From Rhabditoides inermis (taxonomy: Eukaryota; Nematoda; Chromadorea; Rhabditida; Rhabditidae): DNA of 64,000 nt. Shown piece after piece: positions 47,985 to 59,465 of the stretch (the first letter of the stretch is position 1; the number at the start of each line of letters is the position of its first letter). The notes below the pieces were generated by a model, which was not told where the DNA came from, did no database searches, and worked only from the letters and a program-made list of their open reading frames with translations. Where the stretch lies: contig CAWZYM010000020.1 of NCBI GenBank assembly GCA_963966185.1, positions 294,001 through 358,000 on the forward strand, read 5' to 3'. The position numbers were made by a program, and so were the translations under genes.

Positions 47985-50520
47985 CGCGGCCATCGAGATA
48001 CGCTGTCCCCTCTCGTGCAGGTATCCAATCGCGCGGATGTCCACGTACAGCACCACTGCGTTCATCACGTCGTGCTGATCTTGCTGCCGAAAGTCTGCGG
48101 CACCTGCAAACCAAACAGTGGTGATGGCATGCATCGAGAGAGGAGTATACCTTGAGTAGCGAGGACAGAGTGGAGAGGAACTCAAGAGTGGTGGCGTTGG
48201 CCTTGGATCCGCTGAAGTCGGAGAGGTGCTCGTCGGCAGAAAAGGGCTTGAATCCGCATATGCGAGCAGCGAACTCCTCGTAGACGGCCATCTGCTGTGC
48301 AGTGGTGGTGGTGGTGGCTCCAGCGCAGCTTCTCGGGAAGAGAGGCCTGCTCGGCGGCCGCCGCCTCATTCGTCCACTCCCTGGCCCTGCCCGCTGCCCT
48401 AGCGCCTAGCACCTAGCATACAGGCCGTCATAGTCATAGCACGCATCATCTGGTGACACGTCCGCCTCAATACGCACAATTAGTACCCGACGAACATGTA
48501 TTGGTTTTCTCACCTCATCTTCTGCTCGTCTGCCTCCAGCTGGAAGTCCTTCTTCACCACCTGCTCAGTAACAGTCATCGCCACCTTCAGAGAGCGCTGA
48601 GTCACAGGCTCTGAAACACAATTTGATAATTGATAAACAAAAAACAATATTAGTTCAAGGAGATGATCTCTTCCACTCACCGATGAGTTCCCTGATGGTC
48701 ATGTTGATGACCTGTTTGACAATCGTCTTGAGCTGTGGGTGCATCTGGAAGAGCGGTAGAGTGGGCAGAATCTTGAGATGCGGCAGCAGGCCGGCGAGCG
48801 AGACGACGTTGATGTCATGGTAGGAGAAGTGTGCGGGCATCTGCTGGAGCTGCTGCTCGGGCGCGTTCGGATCGGCATCGGGCGCCGGTGTGCTGCGCTT
48901 CGTATCACTGCCCGGCATCAGACCAGAATGAAATCTATAACGTGCCGTTATTCATTGTGATCACATTGCAATCGCCCTCTCGTTTTCGCCAAACAATAAC
49001 CACCCAACACAACATACCGCAAAGGCACACAGTGAATAGAGAACAACTGACCGCATGCTGCTGGGAACGGGACTGCTACCAAATCCATCCGGCTGCAGGC
49101 TGCTTCAGATTCATCAGATCCGACAGCTGCTGCTTGAGCCGCACCAGTCGCTCCGTGTCCTTGAGAACTCTCTCGATAGACAGAGAGTGCAGATCAACAA
49201 ACAACTCCTAACACAACATCTGAACAACATGATTTGCTTTCTGTTCAATCCTACTAGTTTCCACATCGATCTCGAACTTGAGGTTGACCTTCAGATTCGA
49301 CTCGATGTGGAGCTCTGCCAACACCTTCAAAGATTGGCCGCACCCAGGCACAAGTTGCCGTAAAGATCTAAAAAAAAACACGATAAAATGATTGACGAGA
49401 AGAAACGATAACAACTTAACAGTGTCTTTGCGCATGCGAGTATCTTCTTGGCAATGAACGGCACAACAAAGAGCCTTCGATCCGTTTTAGCAAGGCTCCA
49501 GCAGGAGAGATTTGAGATCCAGATCCTGCAACGATGTAACGGCCAAAGATGTAAGTGAACCGATGAACAGTTCAAACAGAACTTACAGAGACAACGATGG
49601 GCTTTCCATGGGCAATAGTAATCTGTCCGAGCCAGAGACCAAGGTTCTTGAGAAGCTGCCTGTCCGAGCACAGAGTTGCCCTGCAAAGTGCTCTCCAGTT
49701 ATTCGTAATTCTTCAAACGCATGGTACACACCGTCCTGCTGTTGGGGAGGGGGACGGCGATCGTGTCCCTTCCGTGTATCGCAGGCAGCTGCTGCATGTT
49801 GCAAGCAGACTTGACGTACTGCGCCAAGTTCCATGGGAACTGGCCAACGTTCGGATTCTGCGAGATCTGGCACATCTAAAACACAACACAATCATTACGA
49901 AAAACACGCGCATCGCTGATGTTGTAACCAAGGTCGTTACGAGTTACGAAACACACAGACATGTGGGAGTGGGATCTTGAGATTGTGAAATCGCACAATG
50001 TATTTGAATGCTTCACACCTTGGAATAGAGGCACAGTTTGAGACACGCGTTCAGAGCGACAATTCCGAACTTCCAGAGCATGCTTCCCACTTGAGACGGC
50101 AGATGCTCGATCACCTTGCGAACATCGATGGCGAATTGCAGATTTCTAAAAAATGAACCGGTATAACATTGAAATGAATATGTGTTACATGACCAATTTA
50201 ATTCTATCACACAATGATCTCCTCACGGATGATGCCTCCGTACACCACCCCGGCCGTGGTGGTTAGCTCCAGCTCGGGGTACTCGTTGAAGAATTTGTAC
50301 TTCTCGAACAAGAATTTGTACTTCTGCAACAACACAAGGTTAATCATGATTAACAATGTACTATTGCAGAAGTAGTAACAAAACAATTACCTGGTCGAAT
50401 CCTCTAAACATGGAAGATTGTCGATGTTGTTGCGATTGCTTTCAGGATCTTTTCGATGCGGTCTCCGAAGTAAGACCTAAAAAGAGAAGATGGATAAAGA
50501 GAGAGTCAAACAATAAATAC
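47985..50520 (-). pseudogene. CNOT1: CNOT1 middle region fused to a C-terminal scrap, duplicate 1
   Basis: On the minus strand, CNOT1 exons run from about 50480 down: YPELELTTTAGVVYGGII, MLWKFGIVALNACLK, LLKNLGLWLGQITIAHGKP (MIF4G, CAF1-binding), KVNLKFEIDV, then the CAF40-binding DUF3819 region ([46 protein letters not shown]) and AVYEEFAARI. At 48185 the sequence leaves the normal exon and joins a C-terminal piece: EFLSTLSSLLKV, an intron, then an altered MNAVVLYV exon ending near 47985. Damage shared with duplicate 2: a stop and a base-loss frameshift after the DLDLKSLL segment, and a frameshift at a (CCA)n run before TTTTTAQQMAVYEEF. Introns are kept. Confidence 0.82.
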
Positions 50521-50693
50521 TTACGAAATAAACGCCAAAAAGATCTCATTTGCTGCTGCCGGTTGTTTGAATAAAAACGAACGGCCGGCCGGCAGCGCGC
50601 GATGCGGCTTGCAAACCACGCCTACTTTTCGCTGATTGTGCATATTTTCAACGCGAGACAGCTGTCTACCACCCAAAGTACTACGCTGTAGGC

Positions 50694-50720
<27 letters not shown>
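48185..50720. repeat. 2.5-kb segmental duplication, unit 1
   Basis: Matches 52937-55482 at an offset of 4752 (4756 beyond a 4-bp indel near 50568/55320). Reading by eye I saw five substitutions and that one indel, about 99.8 percent identity. The left edge is sharp at 48185; the right edge is at a (TA)n tract. Confidence 0.9.
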
Positions 50721-50733
<13 letters not shown>

Positions 50734-52130
50734 GACAACGTATACATGCTACATACTTACAGACAGATATCGGACCGTCTTTATTCATTGTCCCTGCCCC
50801 TTCACACTCACATACAATTGAAAAAGTGAAACGGTGGCTGTGCAAATCACATTTATAATATTCGCACCCGAATAATATCAACGATTATATTCGCAATTCA
50901 CATTCAGCGTGCGGCACGTTCCGCTAAGGAATCATTCCCATCAACTTTCCATTCACATCTGCCGTCTCTCTTATCTTAATTAACATGTGTTCTTTCTTTC
51001 TTTCTTTCTTTTTTTCTTTCTCTCTTTCTCTCTCTCTCCCCCCCCCCTCTCTCTGTCTGTCTTAATCCGTATGATAAATCTCGGAACGTAAACAACGTTA
51101 ATACGATTTGTCACAATGTCATATCTGTTCTGTTGAGAATTGTCATGTATATGTTTTGTGTGATTCAGATGATGCGCCAGTTGAGTCAGACGATGCCGCA
51201 CGTGCACAACCCGTATGATCGCTCAGAGATGAGTCCCTTCTTCATTCCTTGCTAATCTGGAGCATATATAGGGGCTCGTATTCAGCTCAGGATTTTTCGT
51301 TAAAAACATTATTGCGTACTCTGAAAATGCTATAGATTTATTTTTGTGGTTCATACCTCTAATGCACTCATTCCCTCACATCATCATGTGGCTTAGTGGT
51401 AACGCTCTCGCTTAAAGGCACACTGGCGACTTATTTTTGACTCGGAATGTTTGAAAGAATTATATTAACTTAAATCTCAATCGATTTGTGAGAAAAAATA
51501 ACGATTATCCATTCCTTTCAAATGTTGTAACTCGCTGTTGCAACATTTTATTTCAAACGCAAAATTGGTCCCGCCACGACTTCCATTCCGTGGAACTCTT
51601 CAATACTGCAGAAATAGCGAGAGAAGACATAACCGCAGATGACAGAAACCCGATCACTTACTGTGTGACTCAATGCGCGTGTGCGCTGTTATGGAGCAGA
51701 TCTCCCCGGTTCGAGTCCTCTCTACGGCGAATGTTTTGAATGAGTGGTACTACGCGTGTAAGAGAGATAGTTGCAGAATTAGGTCGCCGCTGTGCCTTTA
51801 AGGGCTTAGGAAGCAGTGGTTCGCGGGTTCGATCTTTGCTACGCACGCGAAATTCAGTCAAAATGAAACATCACCCAAAGGGTTTTGATCGTTGTCTAAC
51901 TATATACTTTGGTGTCTCTCGTGAAAAAAGTGGAACTCATTTGCGCTCCCACATTACCACTAGTACACTAGTGCTGTCCCTAATGTTGTATAGGTCGTTA
52001 CGAAACACAACATATGTATATTCTGCTTACTTGCACTTAGCTCAACATTTCTCATCAAAAACTTTATGTTGTCCAATAGTTTCACAGTACCCTGAACAGT
52101 TGGACAGGCTGGTCGTCGGGCACTCCCTCT
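50693..52130. other. Spacer between duplicated CNOT1 units; dispersed repeats
   Basis: A (TA)n-(CA)n tract (50693-50730) comes first, then unrelated sequence with a CTTT/CT tract at 50990-51060. About 51255-51960 is a dispersed repeat also present at 60980-61880. It includes two short tRNA-like pieces. No gene is supported. Confidence 0.6.
51255..51960 (+). repeat. Dispersed repeat with tRNA-like segments, copy 1
   Basis: Shares a long colinear series of words with 60980-61880: CTCAGG.TTTTTCGTT, GACTTATTTTTGACTCGGA, AAAATTGGTCCCG.CACGAC and CAAAGGGTT. Contains GTGGCTTAGTGGTAACGC (box-A-like, 51387) and CCGGTTCGAGTCC (box-B-like, about 51708). Probably a composite SINE/MITE family; not a functional tRNA. 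Confidence 0.65.
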
Positions 52131-52132
52131 GG

Positions 52133-55100
52133 CTATCCGTTTTGCGCGTCCTTGCTGCCCGCCTGCTGCAGGAATCTCACAGGCGTGTCTGTCGTCGGCG
52201 TCGGCCGCGCTCCCATCTGCATCTGCTGGATCTTGCGCAGCTCCTCGATCACGCGAGGGAAGTTGCGGCGCAGAACCTCGTGCGACGCCAGCGGGTGATC
52301 CGACGTACTCATAGCCTAAACACATGGCATCACCATCCCTCCCATCTCCTCATTCTCTCCTTCTCCCACCTTTATGAGCCTCTGGGCGAAGATGCTGGCC
52401 TGTAGGTTGCCTCCGTCGTCCATGAGCTGGGCGAGGAACGCGTCGTACTCGGCGGACAGCAGCAGCTGGTGCTTGTACAGGAACTCCATCGCGTCCACGT
52501 TGTTGCGGCTGTCCATGCGGTTGCTCAGAATGATGGCAGTCACCTTCCTCTGTAGCTCGTGCAGGGGCATGAGCGCCTGCAGGATGCGGCAGAAGCCCAC
52601 GAACAGCTCTCCGGCGCGCAGCACCCAGTCAGAGCTCTGTCGGGTGGCAGGGTCCACTTGGTAGGCGAACAGCAGCTGCTCCACCGCGCGCAGCACCGCG
52701 TTGTACAGCTGCACGGGGTCGCGAGGGGCGGCAGCCAGCTGCGAGAGCGAGTCGCGCATCGCAACCACCGCCTGGTAGCCCTTGTTCGTCGGCTGAGGGT
52801 CGCGCGCCGACAGCATAGTCGTCACCTCACGCACCTGCAACAACAAAATGCGCATCAATCAATCATTCACTCACAACATGTTCCACTCACCACAATGCCA
52901 ATCTGCGCCACAAACACCTCGAGCTCCTTGTCCGAGAGAGTGGTGGCGTTGGCCTTGGATCCGCTGAAGTCGGAGAGGTGCTCGTCGGCAGAAAAGGGCT
53001 TGAATCCGCATATGCGAGCAGCGAACTCCTCGTAGACGGCCATCTGCTGTGCAGTGGTGGTGGTGGTGGCTCCAGCGCAGCTTCTCGGGAAGAGAGGCCT
53101 GCTCGGCGGCCGCCGCCTCATTCGTCCACTCCCTGGCCCTGCCCGCTGCCCTAGCGCCTAGCACCTAGCATACAGGCCGTCATAGTCATAGCACGCATCA
53201 TCTGGTGACACGTCCGCCTCAATACGCACAATTAGTACCCGACGAACATGTATTGGTTTTCTCACCTCATCTTCTGCTCGTCTGCCTCCAGCTGGAAGTC
53301 CTTCTTCACCACCTGCTCAGTAACAGTCATCGCCACCTTCAGAGAGCGCTGAGTCACAGGCTCTGAAACACAATTTGATAATTGATAAACAAAAAACAAT
53401 ATTAGTTCAAGGAGATGATCTCTTCCACTCACCGATGAGTTCCCTGATGGTCATGTTGATGACCTGTTTGACAATCGTCTTGAGCTGTGGGTGCATCTGG
53501 AAGAGCGGTAGAGTGGGCAGAATCTTGAGATGCGGCAGCAGGCCGGCGAGCGAGACGACGTTGATGTCATGGTAGGAGAAGTGTGCGGGCATCTGCTGGA
53601 GCTGCTGCTCGGGCGCGTTCGGATCGGCATCGGGCGCCGGTGTGCTGCGCTTCGTATCACTGCCCGGCATCAGACCAGAATGAAATCTATAACGTGCCGT
53701 TATTCATTGTGATCACATTGCAATCGCCCTCTCGTTTTCGCCAAACAATAACCACCCAACACAACATACCGCAAAGGCACACAGTGAATAGAGAACAACT
53801 GACCGCATGCTGCTGGGAACGGGACTGCTACCAAATCCATCCGGCTGCAGGCTGCTTCAGATTCATCAGATCCGACAGCTGCTGCTTGAGCCGCACAGGT
53901 CGCTCCGTGTCCTTGAGAACTCTCTCGATAGACAGAGAGTGCAGATCAACAGACAACTCCTAACACAACATCTGAACAACATGATTTGCTTTCTGTTCAA
54001 TCCTACTAGTTTCCACATCGATCTCGAACTTGAGGTTGACCTTCAGATTCGACTCGATGTGGAGCTCTGCCAACACCTTCAAAGATTGGCCGCACCCAGG
54101 CACAAGTTGCCGTAAAGATCTAAAAAAAAACACGATAAAATGATTGACGAGAAGAAACGATAACAACTTAACAGTGTCTTTGCGCATGCGAGTATCTTCT
54201 TGGCAATGAACGGCACAACAAAGAGCCTTCGATCCGTTTTAGCAAGGCTCCACCAGGAGAGATTTGAGATCCAGATCCTGCTACGATGTAACGGCCAAAG
54301 ATGTAAGTGAACCGATGAACAGTTCAAACAGAACTTACAGAGACAACGATGGGCTTTCCATGGGCAATAGTAATCTGTCCGAGCCAGAGACCAAGGTTCT
54401 TGAGAAGCTGCCTGTCCGAGCACAGAGTTGCCCTGCAAAGTGCTCTCCAGTTATTCGTAATTCTTCAAACGCATGGTACACACCGTCCTGCTGTTGGGGA
54501 GGGGGACGGCGATCGTGTCCCTTCCGTGTATCGCAGGCAGCTGCTGCATGTTGCAAGCAGACTTGACGTACTGCGCCAAGTTCCATGGGAACTGGCCAAC
54601 GTTCGGATTCTGCGAGATCTGGCACATCTAAAACACAACACAATCATTACGAAAAACACGCGCATCGCTGATGTTGTAACCAAGGTCGTTACGAGTTACG
54701 AAACACACAGACATGTGGGAGTGGGATCTTGAGATTGTGAAATCGCACAATGTATTTGAATGCTTCACACCTTGGAATAGAGGCACAGTTTGAGACACGC
54801 GTTCAGAGCGACAATTCCGAACTTCCAGAGCATGCTTCCCACTTGAGACGGCAGATGCTCGATCACCTTGCGAACATCGATGGCGAATTGCAGATTTCTA
54901 AAAAATGAACCGGTATAACATTGAAATGAATATGTGTTACATGACAAATTTAATTCTATCACACAATGATCTCCTCACGGATGATGCCTCCGTACACCAC
55001 CCCGGCCGTGGTGGTTAGCTCCAGCTCGGGGTACTCGTTGAAGAATTTGTACTTCTCGAACAAGAATTTGTACTTCTGCAACAACACAAGGTTAATCATG

Positions 55101-55236
55101 ATTAACAATGTACTATTGCAGAAGTAGTAACAAAACAATTACCTGGTCGAATCCTCTAAACATGGAAGATTGTCGATGTTGTTGCGATTGCTTTCAGGAT
55201 CTTTTCGATGCGGTCTCCGAAGTAAGACCTAAAAAG
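52133..55236 (-). pseudogene. CNOT1: CNOT1 middle region, duplicate 2, longer copy
   Basis: Same exons and same lesions as 48185-50520, but below 52937 it continues normally: SDKELEVFVAQIGIV, then exon 52370-52834 (YQAVVAMRDSLSQL, LFAYQVDPATRQSSDWVL, IILSNRMDSRNNVDAMEFL, NLQASIFAQRLIKV), which aligns with the CNOT1 segment after DUF3819. The last exon (52133-52316: HPLASHEVLRRNFPRVIEEL) ends at a stop codon. It never reaches the NOT1 domain. Since duplicate 1 is broken at the shared edge, this is the parental arrangement. The shared stop and frameshifts argue that neither copy makes full-length CNOT1; truncated products cannot be excluded. Confidence 0.82.
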
Positions 55237-55447
55237 AGAAGATGGATAAAGAGAGAGTCAAACAATAAATACTTACGAAATAAACGCCAAAAAGATCTCA
55301 TTTGCTGCTGCCGGTTGTTTCGTTTGAATAAAAACGAACGGCCGGCCGGCAGCGCGCGATGCGGCTTGCAAACCACGCCTACTTTTCGCTGATTGTGCAT
55401 ATTTTCAACGCGAGACAGCTGTCTACCACCCAAAGTACTACGCTGTA

Positions 55448-55482
<35 letters not shown>
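52937..55482. repeat. 2.5-kb segmental duplication, unit 2
   Basis: Partner of 48185-50720. It ends on the right in a (TA)n tract (55450-55484) that differs in length from the partner's tract, and then the sequences diverge. Confidence 0.9.
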
Positions 55483-55489
<7 letters not shown>

Positions 55490-55639
55490 TGAAAACGTGA
55501 AAAAACGACGATTATCTTCGCAATTAACAATCAGCGTGTGTGCGTGGAGAGGTGATGGCTCTGCTGTGTGTGTGATCCAGGTGTGCGTGCGCACCGGTCA
55601 CTCAGCATCCCCTCTGGTCTGTGATACCAGTTGATAAGG

Positions 55640-58203
55640 AGGAGGCGCGGACGGCCCCCGCCTCGTGCATGTCGTCGAACAAGAGCGTAATGGAGAAAAT
55701 GAATGGAAATGGAGATGGGCCGGGAACAAGTGCGAATTGTGCAGTGTGTATGGGTCACTTAGGGGAGAATGTGATTGCATGTGCATCATGTGAGTGTGAA
55801 CTGCAATCACTCAACTCTTCCCGATCTCGATGGACTCTTCTTTGACAGTCCGCTCACTCGCCCTAAGGGGAAACGATATGTGCTGGAGAGTGTCGTAGTA
55901 GAGACGGGAGAGGGTGAGCCCCATTGTGTACGCATGATATCACTGAATATCAACGGATTGAGAGGAAAGATAGATGATGAACTGTTTCGGAAAGACCGGA
56001 CAGCGGGAGGAGAGGGAGTGGCACTGTATGTGAACAGTGCGTTGCGCCCCTCGCTGGTGAAGGAAGAGACTTCTTTGGAATTAGTGGCGGTGAAATGCAG
56101 GGGAGAGAAAAAAGTCAATTCGTGGTGGCCTCGGTCTACCGTAGCCCGACTAGAGCGCTGAACACTCGATGAAACAAGTCGTTTCACACGTGAATCGAAA
56201 TCGATTGATTGATATTATGATGGTGAGCAGGTGAGTGAGGATAGCTGGAGTAAAGCACTTCGCTCCTGTCAAGAAAGAACATGAACCCATTATGGTTGAC
56301 ACATGCATTTGATGCGAGAATCGAAAGGAGAAGCCAGTAAAGGGCTACGATTTCAAGAAGGCAAACTGGACGGGTCTGATAGAGTTTCTTGGAAAAGAAG
56401 TGCGATGTGAGTGGATAGAGGATAGGAGTCTGTCGATTGATGACATTTGGAGAAAGTTTGTGGATGTGGTTAAAGCGGGTATGCAGAAGTGGATACCGCT
56501 CAAAACATTCCGCAGGAGAAGAGGGTGCGAGTGGATGAGCGAGAATGTCAAGACTTTGCAGCGGCGGAAAGACGCACTGCACAAGTTGAGCAAGGAAAGG
56601 GGAGACAGCGAGGCAAAAGCTGCGTTTAGACATGCTCGAAAAGAGCTGGCTAAAGAGACAGCCAACGAGAAGAAGAATTTTTTTGATAAGAAGTTTGCCT
56701 CTGTTGAGAGTCCCACAGATTTTTGGAAGACGAATGAGTGTCTGACAGGGAAAACGAAGGGCAAGGGAATCCCCGATCTGATTGACTCGAATGGGAAGAT
56801 GGCTGTGTCAGATCAGCAGAAGGCAGACATGCTCATGGAGCAGTTTGTCAAGGTTGGAAACACAATGGAAAGTGAGATTATCTTTCAAAAGTACTTCCAA
56901 GTAAAAGTAGTTGGTTTGTACTGTTGTCTCAGTTGAGCAAAAGGACTGACATGTTTTCAATGGAGACATGTGCCAACAGGCTCTCTCTCTCATACCAGTG
57001 CAAAGCGGCCATAATATAATGAACGCGTTTACGAAGTTATGCAGTTATTATCTAAAAGCACAACTTCTGTTGTAACATAACACGTCGAATAATGCTGAGA
57101 GCCTGTTTGCACATGTCTCCATTGAAAACATGTCAGTCCTTTTGCTCAACTGAGACAACAGTACAAACCAACTACTTTTACTTGGAAGTACTTTTGAAAG
57201 ATAATATCTGTCCTTTTCTTAAGTTTTGTTTCACAAAATTACATTTCCATACACGTTCGCGATTCGCTGCGAGGATACCGACGCGCACCGCCCGCTATTC
57301 TCCTCTCTCTCACTCACACACAGAGGGGGCGGAGCGAAAGCGATTGTCCGACGACCGCCCGCCCGCCCGCCCGAGCGACCGACACCAATCTCAATCCGCA
57401 CTCGAATGCGGACTCTTCGTATCTCGCTTCAAATTCAATCAAACTCAATACAACTTTCTATAACTCTATCGAATAGAGATGTGAATGCAATGTAACAGTG
57501 GAAATCACTTCAAAATGAGGAAAAGTGCTTCATCCGGGAAAAGTCGTTATTGAGCATTCTAGCGCGCGAGGACATCCAGTACAAACGAGAGGGCGCTGGC
57601 GCGCCCTCTCTAATGCCGGAGATTGGATCGGATGCGGAGAGAATCCTTCCCTGCTCGAGAGAGTTTGTGGAGAAGTACATACGAGAGGCATCCGAGCAGA
57701 AGGCGAGTGGAATAGATGGAATAACTGTGCGGTTGTTGAAGAGGTGTGTGAAACCATTGACTGCGCCAATCGTGGCTATGATCAATCGGTGTCTACACGA
57801 GGAGAAGTTCCCTCGGGAATGGAAGGAAGCGGTGATATCACCCATTCAGAAAGTGGAACACCCACAGCACCCAGTCGATTTCCGACCGGTGTCACTGCTA
57901 CCTATTGTGAGCAAGATGGCAGAAGAGTACGTGTTTGGAATGATGGTTGGAGAGGTTGACGGGAAGCTGTCTCCGAATCAGTTCGGATTCCGGAAGGGAA
58001 GGAGCACCGTGGACGCGGTACTGAGTTTCCAGTATGGAATTAGTGAATGCCTGCAGAGTTGTAAGAGGAAGGCTGCTCGGGCGGTTGCAGTGTTTTTCGA
58101 TATTTCGAAAGCATTCGATACGATCCCTCTTGGACATTTGGTAAATGTTCTAAGACATGAATTCAATCTTGCAGATTCGTACCTCACAAGGAGTGTCGTT
58201 TAG
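55640..58203 (+). mobile_element. Non-LTR retrotransposon (LINE), defective, split by an insertion
   Basis: CR1/jockey-type LINE. A Cys-rich PHD-like start (NCAVCMGHLGENVIACASC, about 55734-55790) is followed by the start of the endonuclease (MISLNINGLRGKID, 55935), a deletion, and another endonuclease piece (GGEGVALYVNSALRPS). A linker (DYDFKKANWTGLIEFLG to FWKTNECLTGKTKGKG, 56345-56870) leads to RT blocks at 57550-58200: REWKEAVISPIQK, FRPVSLLPIVSK, PNQFGFRKGRSTVDA and VFFDISKAFDTIPLGHL. The catalytic YxDD region and the 3' end are missing. About 600 bp of other repeat (56874-57490) interrupts it. Frames are shifted several times; inactive. Confidence 0.85.
56874..57211. mobile_element. Foldback/inverted-repeat insertion inside the LINE
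   Basis: Arms of about 115 bp, 56874-56990 and 57094-57211, are reverse complements (AAAAGTACTTCCAAGTAAAA, ATGGAGACATGTG) separated by about 100 bp. A further copy of the same end lies at 59170-59290. Sequence right of the second arm (57212-57330) also matches 59075-59165 in reverse, so the repeat family is at least 230 bp long. Confidence 0.75.
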
Positions 58204-58354
58204 GTCACAGAAGCCGATGATAATCAAACTGATATCAGAGATACCCTAGGAGGTACTCGTAGTCGAAAACCGTTGTCAAATTCACATGACCGGCCATACG
58301 TTTCGTGTGGATTGATTTTGCGGCCTGTCATTCTATTCGCTCAAGCTGTGAAAC

Positions 58355-58530
58355 AGCGGCCGTGGCTTAGTGGATAGAGCGGCTCTCTGTCAAGCGGCAG
58401 GCTATGGGTTCGCTCTCCGGATATCCTTTTCATTTTGCCGATTCTCTTCGGACTTGTACTTGTACTTGTACTTGTACTTGTACTTGTACGGACTTGTACA
58501 GTACACCACTACAGTGAGAAAAATCAATAT
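58355..58530 (+). mobile_element. tRNA-derived SINE with (ACTTGT)n tail
   Basis: Head: GCCGTGGCTTAGTGGATAGA (box-A-like) at about 58360 and ATGGGTTCGCTCTCC (box-B-like) at about 58406, spaced as in a tRNA. A short body is followed by six tandem ACTTGT units at 58455-58493. It cannot be a normal tRNA because the acceptor stem is not paired. Confidence 0.65.
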
Positions 58531-58847
58531 TCTAAGCCGTTTTATTGATAAATTATCGATTCGTTTCTATATATCGTTTGAGAGAGCAGGTTTGTGTTCA
58601 TTTTATAGATTAGAATAGAAATAGTAGTTTTATGCACGCGCTTTTGTTGAATTGAAATGAACCCAAACAAAGATACTTTACGCTTGTATTTTTCAAAAGA
58701 GAATTTTTTTGTGATTGATTTAAATCGAAGCGAGATACATATAGAGAGTCCGCATTTGGCCGTGGTGTGATGTTGGTGTACTTACAACTTACTTACACTT
58801 GCTTACAACTTACTCACAACTAACTGTACTACAACTGTACTTGTTAA

Positions 58848-59044
58848 GGACCGTTTATACAAGAACTTTGACGCCCCGCGTCAAAATTTGACGCGAGGCG
58901 TCAAAAAAACAAAGGAAAAGTGATGTCACTTTGACTCAGCGCGTCTAATTTTGACGCGGGGCGTCAAAGTTCTTGACGCGAGGCGTCAACTTTGACGCTT
59001 GACGCAGCGCGTCGAGTTGACGCGTTGTGTAGTATAAACGGTTC
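58848..59044. mobile_element. 197-bp MITE with TTAA target duplication
   Basis: Terminal inverted repeats GGACCGTTTATAC and GTATAAACGGTTC (one mismatch) are flanked on both sides by TTAA (58844-58847 and 59045-59048). The interior consists of many GACGC/GCGTC words in both orientations and two large imperfect inverted halves. TTAA flanks are typical of piggyBac-type transposition; the transposase source is not in this window. Confidence 0.85.
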
Positions 59045-59069
59045 TTAAGTGCTGCGATGGTGCAGACAA

Positions 59070-59290
59070 TTGCGGCCCTGTGTGTGAGAGAGAGGCGAAT
59101 AGCGGGAATGCCGCCGGTATCAGTGCCGCGCAAAAGTAAAGGTGCGAATGTAATTTTGTCAAACAAAACTAGAAAAGAACAGATATTATATTTTAAAAGT
59201 ACTTCCAAGTAAAAGTAGTCGGCTTGTACTGGTCTCAAATGAGAAAAAAATGATTTCAATTGAGACATGTACAAGCAGGCTCTCAGAATG
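59070..59290. repeat. Third copy of the foldback repeat family
   Basis: Reverse complement of 57085-57330: it shares AAAGTACTTCCAAGTAAAAGTAG, AGCAGGCTCTCAG, ACAAAATTACATT-type and CTCTCTCACACACAG-type words, at perhaps 80 percent identity by eye. Confidence 0.7.
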
Positions 59291-59465
59291 GTTCGTGCTA
59301 TAAAAGAAAAGAATGTATAGGCCATTCCCCCTTCCATCGTACGACAATATGCTCGCCAGACATATTACAATTTTATGCAAATTTGCCATAATTGTGAGTT
59401 TGTGTTCTCAAACGTGGTAGAAATGACGGAAATCGAGAAATCGAGCACTAGAGATCTATAACTAG

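Noticed and set aside
52133..55236. A working, shortened CNOT1 gene
   Set aside because: A stop plus a base-loss frameshift in the MIF4G part and a frameshift at a CCA run, both shared with the other duplicate, leave no open path. There is no room for a hidden intron at the first lesion.
58370..58425. True tRNA gene
   Set aside because: Box A and B words are present but the acceptor stem does not pair, and a SINE-type tail follows.
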